Under the pieces are notes generated by a model. It made no database searches and was not told the origin of the DNA. It saw only the letters and a list, made by a program, of their open reading frames with translations. A stretch of 64,000 nt of DNA from Nepenthes gracilis. Lineage: Eukaryota > Streptophyta > Magnoliopsida > Caryophyllales > Nepenthaceae. The stretch covers positions 28,626,068-28,690,067 of the forward strand of contig BSYO01000002.1 of NCBI GenBank assembly GCA_033239525.1, in the 5' to 3' direction. Position numbers and translations under genes: made by a program. Below are positions 58,612 through 64,000 of this stretch, one piece after another (the first letter of the stretch is position 1; each line of letters begins with the position of its first letter).

Positions 58612-59612
58612 TGTCGGGCCCCAATATGAAGGCCCATAAAAGCACGGCCCAAGTAAAGAAGCCCGGAGACACTCTCACAAGTGGAGGTTTCGCAAGTGAG
58701 AAACCCAAGGGCCGAGAGCCCAAGAGGTTTCGCAACTGCCCGAGCGGCCAGGAAGAAGCACTCGGACTTTTCCCCAGAAGGCCCCCAAGAGCTGCTCCGT
58801 CTCACAAGCCCGCAAGCTTACAAGGAGACTCACAACCAGACGAGAACCGCCCGTTCATGGCCGGGGAAGCCAGCTAGCCTATTTCGCCGGTTTCCAAGAA
58901 AGCCCGCATCATCGCTGGGTCGCCAGATGGTCAGTGACACGCCTAGTCAAATCAAGGCCGATATCCAGATCCCAGACACCCGACACACTCGGGAATGCGC
59001 AGCCGCGGCCGCCCGCATGCCACTCCCACACGTCGCCTACATTAAAGGAAGCGGTGGACCAGCCTCCTCAACCGCCGGATTGACGCTACGTGTCTACTCC
59101 CAACGGCTCGGTTTTCACTATAAATACACAGCAAGACCCCTTTCAAAGGGAGGAGCTTTTCAGACTCAACAACTCCGAGCCCTAAAGCTTCAACCGGCAC
59201 TCTCTCTCCACACTCAACTCTTCAAAGAAGAGTAAAAATACTCCCAAATGAAAGTATAGCCTTCCTTAGGAGTAAACACAAAACGTGAGATAGGAAGGGA
59301 TTAACCTCACAACCGTACTGTAAAATCTCCAACCCATATAACGGTTTCTTTCTGGTCCCGAGCCTCGTTTTTTTCCCCATTCAAGAGGAGGTTTTCACGT
59401 AAAATATCCGGCCTCAATCCTCATCTCGTGTCCAACACATCATTCACTTGTGTTGCCTGATTCCACTGACCGAACGGGACGCGCCTCTGCATCTCTCGGC
59501 CGTGTTGGACCCTTTGGATCTAACACCCCTGATCAACGAGCCTTCCTAAGAGATCCAGTTGGGACGTCCCCAACATTTGCGTCTCTCGGACCCGTGGAAT
59601 CAGAACGCAACA
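58612..59612 (+). repeat. 3' LTR of the Tat-like element
   Basis: 1,001 bp, TGTCGGGCCCC...CGCAACA, with TATA box CTATAAATA (59118-59126). Clearly paired with 53561-54558; differences are point changes, mainly transitions, and short indels. Confidence 0.93.
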
Positions 59613-60281
59613 AAATTTATTTTTTTAATTTAATTTTATTTATTTTAAATAACTGATTAAATAACTAAATATTACTTATAAATTTTATTCTTAACATACT
59701 TTATTATTTCATAATAATTATTTAATTTATATATTATTTTATTTTAATAACTAAATATAGGATAAAATATGTAGAATCACAAGTTCAATAGGAGTCTACT
59801 ACAACTAAGCTATATCTATTATTTAAATATGTAATTAAAAGCTTGATAGCTGCACCTTAGCTTCATGCTATCTAGCTCTGCCAAACCCTAATATTTGGTT
59901 AGTTTATCTGTTCATCAATCCAACTTGGTTAGATCTAACTATTCGATAATTGACATTTTTAAGTGACAACTACATAATTAAATCCTGTAGAAGATTACGC
60001 CGATTGAATATTAAATCAACTATAGCTCCAGGCAAAGAAAAAATGGTATCAACGTAAATTTGCACGAGATCAAGGTCGATTGTGCTCCGAGCTTTCGGGC
60101 CTGTTGAAAGTGATCGATGATTCAATGGCTTTCTGATTTTCTACGTAAATTTGAATAGTTCAAACAGTATAGTTCATATCTGGAAAGCCTCGTCTCCCCT
60201 TTGTTTTTTCAAAATCACTGTATCATATTTGTATGTGATGATTTCTCTGCTACTCTAAGCATTCCAGGCAGTCACAGAAAC
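59613..60281. other. ALDH10 upstream region
   Basis: AT-rich DNA between the Tat-like element and the ALDH10 start codon. It must hold what remains of the ALDH10 promoter and 5' leader, so the retrotransposon lies only about 0.67 kb from the ATG. No clear TATA box or other element could be assigned. Confidence 0.5.
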
Positions 60282-60389
60282 ATGGCGATCAGAATTCCTT
60301 CTCGTCAGCTCTTCATAGATGGCGAGTGGAAAGAACCCATCAAGAAAAATCGTATTCCCATTATCAATCCTTCCACTGAGGAGATCATT
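60282..60389 (+). pseudogene. ALDH10: ALDH10 (betaine/amino-aldehyde dehydrogenase) exon 1, cut at codon 36
   Basis: The 36 codons [20 protein letters not shown]... to STEEII are the highly conserved N-terminus of plant ALDH10 enzymes, which oxidise betaine aldehyde and omega-aminoaldehydes with NAD+. The start context ACAGAAACATGGCG is good. The family continues EEIIG-DIPA, but here the next bases are TGTTAC, which look like the start of a copia LTR. No other ALDH10 exon could be read in the remaining 3.6 kb. Either the copia inserted at the exon 1/intron 1 border and the rest lies beyond the window, or this is an isolated fragment. Confidence 0.8.
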
Positions 60390-60795
60390 TGTTACTTTGC
60401 TCTCTCTCTCTCTCTCCTCTCTTCCTGTTATAGCATGAAGGTAACACAAGCAGAATAGAACTTATGCTGTGGCATCAAGCAAGGCGATTTTCCTGAACCC
60501 ATGCAATCGCATTGAATCTACAGATTCTTTTTGTTCTTTCTGTTCTGTTGTGCCTTCTGTTATTTATTTTCTGTTTCACAGTGTCAATTGTAAAAAGATG
60601 GGTGTAAAGTATTGCAGGTCGTTTTTGCAAACCAATTTTGCTAGAGTTGTGGTTTTGTATAAGCTTAATATAATTCAATTAAGGAGTGTGTGAGCTTCGT
60701 TCTCTAAAGCCCACGTTCTCCTTCTTTTGATTGTCTGATATCTGCTTAAATCTACAGCAATCCTAATGCTGATTTATTCTGCTTCCTTTTTTACA
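60390..60795 (+). repeat. 5' LTR of a copia element in ALDH10
   Basis: TGTTACTTTGC...TTTTTTACA, 406 bp. It ends directly at the PBS TGGTATCAGAGAGG. The right end is secure; the left end is inferred from the TG start coinciding with loss of ALDH10 homology. The partner LTR is outside the window, so a target duplication (predicted TCATT) cannot be checked. Confidence 0.65.
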
Positions 60796-60809
60796 TGGTA
60801 TCAGAGAGG
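60796..60809 (+). other. copia primer-binding site
   Basis: TGGTATCAGAGAGG, complementary to the initiator tRNA-Met 3' region used by most plant copia elements, directly abutting the LTR end. Confidence 0.85.
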
Positions 60810-60835
60810 TTCTCTCGATTTCTATAGTAAGATCA

Positions 60836-63800
60836 TGGCAACCACTGAAAACTTCACTCAATCGTCATCTACTGCTGGAAATTTAGATCATCATCTGCGG
60901 TTCTTGAGCTTCAATGCTTATTTAATCCTATTCTGTTGGACAATGGTGATAACCTTGTTCAAGTTTTCGTATCAGATTTGCTCACCTCTCTGAATTATGT
61001 TACTTGGTCCAACGCCATGACAAGGGCCCTCCGAGCCAAGAATAAGAATCGCTTTGTGAATGAAGAGTTCAGGAAACCTTCCGGCCAAGATGATCCTCTT
61101 TTAGATATTTGGTATATTGGATCCAAAATTTGGTTAGTCATACTGTCAAATCTACACTTATCTTCGCTGATGATGCTAGAGGAATGTGCTTGGAGCACAA
61201 AGACAGGTACTCCCAACAAAACGGTCCTAAAATATTTTTATTGAAGAAAACTTTGGCTGGACTGATGTAAGAATAGGACTCCATCAACATTTACCATGGG
61301 AAGCTGAAAAACCGATGGGATGAACTACTGGTTTATGATATCATAACTAATTGTGAATGTGGAAAGTTGAGAATTATTTTAGATAGTTATCAAAAGATTG
61401 TTGTTAGGTTTTGGGTCATTTACTTGTGGATTTCACAATATAAAGATTCCACTGACCTGTAAAAAATTGGCCTAATAACCGAGGAATAAAAATCATAGTG
61501 GTTTCCTCTTGCTTTTAATGGACGAGTCATCTATAGGATGCATGATATTCACACGTGGTATACTCAAATGGAGAAGTTAAGTAAGGGTTGTCTAAGTGAC
61601 AAAGGACACCGGAAGTTTGTGCAAGTTTATGTGAGGGTCATCTGAGCGACAAAGAATACAGATGGTTCACATGAGGTTCGTGCAAGGGTCGGCTGAGTGA
61701 CAGAGATCTCTAAAAATTCATGAGGTTCGTGAAAGGAGTAGTTGAGGTAAAGACATTTTTAATGAATAAATGATATCTGTGCTTGGTAGGTGCATGATAG
61801 ATAACTGTGCACATTTGAGACAAAATGGGAGTACTTGACGCACACTAAGGATTTCTGTGCACCAATTCTAGTGGGATCAGCACCTAGAGGGCTCATGCAT
61901 GGATTGACCAGAGGGGTCATGCTTGATGAATGTGAGGAGCATACTTGCACCAGCACAATTATAAAGTTGTGCTTGATATGATTTTAGTGTATTCGAAATT
62001 ATTTTGCTACACAAATAGCTTCACATAAGAGAGAGAAGAGAGAAAAGAGAGAAGAGGAAGGGGTTTGCAACTGGTTGAAGTTCAACTCAAGTCCGTTCTT
62101 CGCCAAAGTCGGGTGCATTGCTCTAGTGTGTTTCTATGACATATTACCATTTGGTTACTTTGTTCTTGTTATGTTTTCTTTTGTGGGTTGTTAGGTGTGC
62201 TTGGGATTATATTCAATTGGCTATTTACTCAAATTATAGTGAAGAGATTTCAAAGAAGGTTGCTCTTGTAACTAGCATAATTTTACAGTGGATTTATTCA
62301 AAATTTGTCTCGTTATTTTTCCCTTAGTTGAAAAAGTTTTCCGTATTAAATATCGTTGTGTAACTTTGTGTGCTCGGTTGTGTGGTGTTTCTTGTACTCA
62401 AGTGTTTGGTGGTTGATATTTGACAGTGGATTCGAGTTTGTTTTGCTACGCTAATCGTGTGTGTATTTCCATCGAATCCCAACAATTGTGTTGTACAGTT
62501 TTTAATGGGTTTGAATTACTTTTATTCTAATGTAAATGATAACAACATGTTAATGAAGCTTTATCTCTTATTCAGCAACAGGAAAGGCAGCGTCTGAGTG
62601 TTGAGCCCCATTGCTGAGCCGATGACCATGATCACTAAGAGGATACAATCCAGCTCCAAATCTCTAGCAAAGTTTTTCACCAAGAACAAATAAAAATAGG
62701 CCCTACCTTCTTATTGTGGGATACCTGGACACACATTTGACAATTGGAAGTGACCAAATTTCTATTTGTATTGACTGCAAAATGTCAGGACACATAGCTG
62801 AAAGGTGTTACGAGCTCAGTGGTTATCTGAGTTGAAGCACGAAAACCTAAAAAGTTCATGAGTTTGGCATCAACATCATCTAATTTAGTCAGTACAGAAA
62901 TGAAAGAAAGAGTCTGAAGATAAAGTGGCTCTGTTCAAATTTGAATACAAACAGTTGCTGACACTTCCTCATCAAAAGAAAGCCTCTCCTCCTGTCCACA
63001 CAATTAACAGCACACAAGTTGTGACTGAGCCTGCAACAAATTCTTCACTATCTTTCAGAGTATATGATTCCTTATATATTATTGGGCACATACTCCAAGC
63101 ACAAATTTAACATGTTTTCCCTGGATCTTGCACATGGGAGCCAAAGATTTTATGATCTGTTGCACTTTTCTCTATGTAAATATTTCATCACAAGTGTCAC
63201 ACTTGGTTAAACTACCAAACGGGAGTGAGGCTGTTGTTACTCATATTGGTAGTGTGCAAATATCAGATTCCCTTGTGCTGGAAGATGTTCTTTATATACC
63301 ATCGTCCAACTACAAACTAATATCAATAAAAAAGATGATGGAATATTTTACTTCTTGTGATTTTTGTTTCTCTGATTCATGTTTTATTTAAGGCATTGTT
63401 TCTTTGACCACGATGGGGAAGGCTGCAGTTAAACATTGTTTTACCATTTAACAAAGGTTGTAGTCTCACCAACAGGACATTCTAAAAGATTGCTGAAGTT
63501 CTCTACCAACCCCCTTTGAGCACTGCCTCTGCAGCACTGCATTGTTCACGCTCCAGCTTGTGGCACTCTCGCCTAGGACACCTATCAAATCCTGGGCTGA
63601 AAATTGATTGATGACGATGTAATTAAAGCAAATATCTCTTATGATTAACAGAATCTTTGTTCCATATGTCACTTGGCCAAATAAAATCATCTTCCTTTTT
63701 CATCAGTGAATATAATGCATCTTGTATTTTTGAATTAGTACATTGTGACACTTAGGGGCTATGTTCTGAAGATAGTTATGATAGTTAAAAATATTTTTTG

Positions 63801-64000
63801 ACCATAGTGGATTATTTTTCAAGAAACACTTGGATATACTTGCTTGGGGCTAAATGAAAAGTTAGAATTAATATTGAATCCTTTTATAATCTAATTGAAA
63901 CACAATTTAATGTCAAAATCAAAGCCATTTTTATTGATAGTGGTGTAAAAATTTAGATGGGATCCTTTAATGCAAATAAGAGGATAATATATCAAAGAAG
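60836..64000 (+). pseudogene. decayed copia gag-pol, continues past the window
   Basis: Gag starts MATTENFTQ and continues through shifting frames: NYVTWSNAMTRALRAKNKN, then FVNEEFRKPSGQDDPLLDIW, then KNRWDELLVYD. After the nested solo LTR gag resumes at 62490 (QFLMGLN) and ends near a knuckle remnant (CGIPGHTFDNW, about 62718-62750). A protease segment (63128-63350; HLVKLPNGSEAVVTHIGSV) has its catalytic D-T-G replaced by HMG. From 63580 the gag-pre-integrase and integrase begin (HLSNPGLKID, CSICHLAK, VHCDT, YFLTIVDYFSRNTWIYLL) and run to the edge. There are many stops and frameshifts. This is a different copia lineage from the one in MNS5 intron 1 (RE1/Retrofit-like by eye). Confidence 0.85.
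61402..62484 (+). mobile_element. solo LTR nested in the copia gag
   Basis: TGTTAGGTTTTGGG...CGAATCCCAACA, 1,083 bp, flanked by perfect ATTGT duplications (61397-61401 and 62485-62489). The gag frame reads SYQKIV up to the left flank and continues V-QFLMGLN after the right one, so the insertion was into gag. The U5 is homologous to 36422-37416 (GATTTATTCAAAATTTGTC, TTAGTTGAAAAAG, ATCGTTGTGTAAC). Confidence 0.93.

Larger units (their letters stand above)
53561..59612 (+). mobile_element. non-autonomous Tat/Ogre-like LTR retrotransposon with antisense gene
   Basis: The element is 6,052 bp, flanked by perfect AAATT duplications (53556-53560 and 59613-59617). Both LTRs (about 1.0 kb), the PBS, the PPT and a gag remnant are present, but no protease, RT, RNase H or integrase could be read in any frame. 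Instead it holds a tandem repeat array and an antisense gene. Ty3/gypsy elements of the Tat lineage are known to carry antisense ORFs and tandem arrays, and the gag tail resembles theirs. It would depend on a relative for enzymes. Its GC content is well above the surroundings. Confidence 0.9.

Overview
Plant nuclear DNA, most likely from a eudicot. The evidence is AT-rich intergenic DNA, long introns with GT/GC-AG borders, and three plant gene families: an EDEM-type alpha-mannosidase (MNS5), a U-box/ARM E3 ligase of the PUB40/41 type, and the first exon of an ALDH10 betaine/amino-aldehyde dehydrogenase. Most of the rest is LTR-retrotransposon material of several families and ages. I see no CRISPR array, operon or tRNA gene.

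Layout. A solo LTR (120-1045) and AT-rich spacer lead to a 15-exon minus-strand MNS5 gene (4508-25085). Its CDS is only 1,737 nt (578 aa), but transposons have stretched it to 20.6 kb: a complete but dead Ty1/copia element in intron 1, a giant solo LTR in intron 5, a copia-type solo LTR in intron 9 and a giant-LTR relative in intron 12. A degraded LTR (~27.0-27.9 kb) precedes the intronless PUB gene (29036-30634, minus). Next comes a composite of outward-facing inverted LTR halves split by a 2.6-kb element (33046-37416), then about 9 kb of AT-rich DNA with no recognised gene. At 46.4-49.1 kb another giant-LTR relative carries a nested solo LTR, followed by a copia gag/protease relic.

At 53561-59612 lies a complete non-autonomous LTR retrotransposon of the Tat/Ogre-like kind. 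It has paired LTRs with AAATT target duplications, a PBS and a PPT, a gag lacking its capsid core, no pol, a six-copy 53-bp tandem repeat and an antisense, apparently spliced gene. From 60282 the plus strand holds ALDH10 exon 1, cut after codon 36 by a copia LTR; the body of that copia, with its own nested solo LTR, runs off the right edge.

How the parts relate. The host genes are independent housekeeping or regulatory genes: ER-associated degradation, ubiquitin ligation and aldehyde oxidation. The most interesting signals are in the mobile DNA. These are dense arrays of the WRKY W-box core in LTRs inside MNS5 introns, a doubled primer-binding region in the intron-1 copia, LTR U5 ends that are extended or duplicated in other elements, an antisense spliced gene in a pol-less retrotransposon, and an ALDH10 gene apparently broken exactly at an LTR boundary. 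Assignments rest on reading the sequence; nothing was searched against a database.
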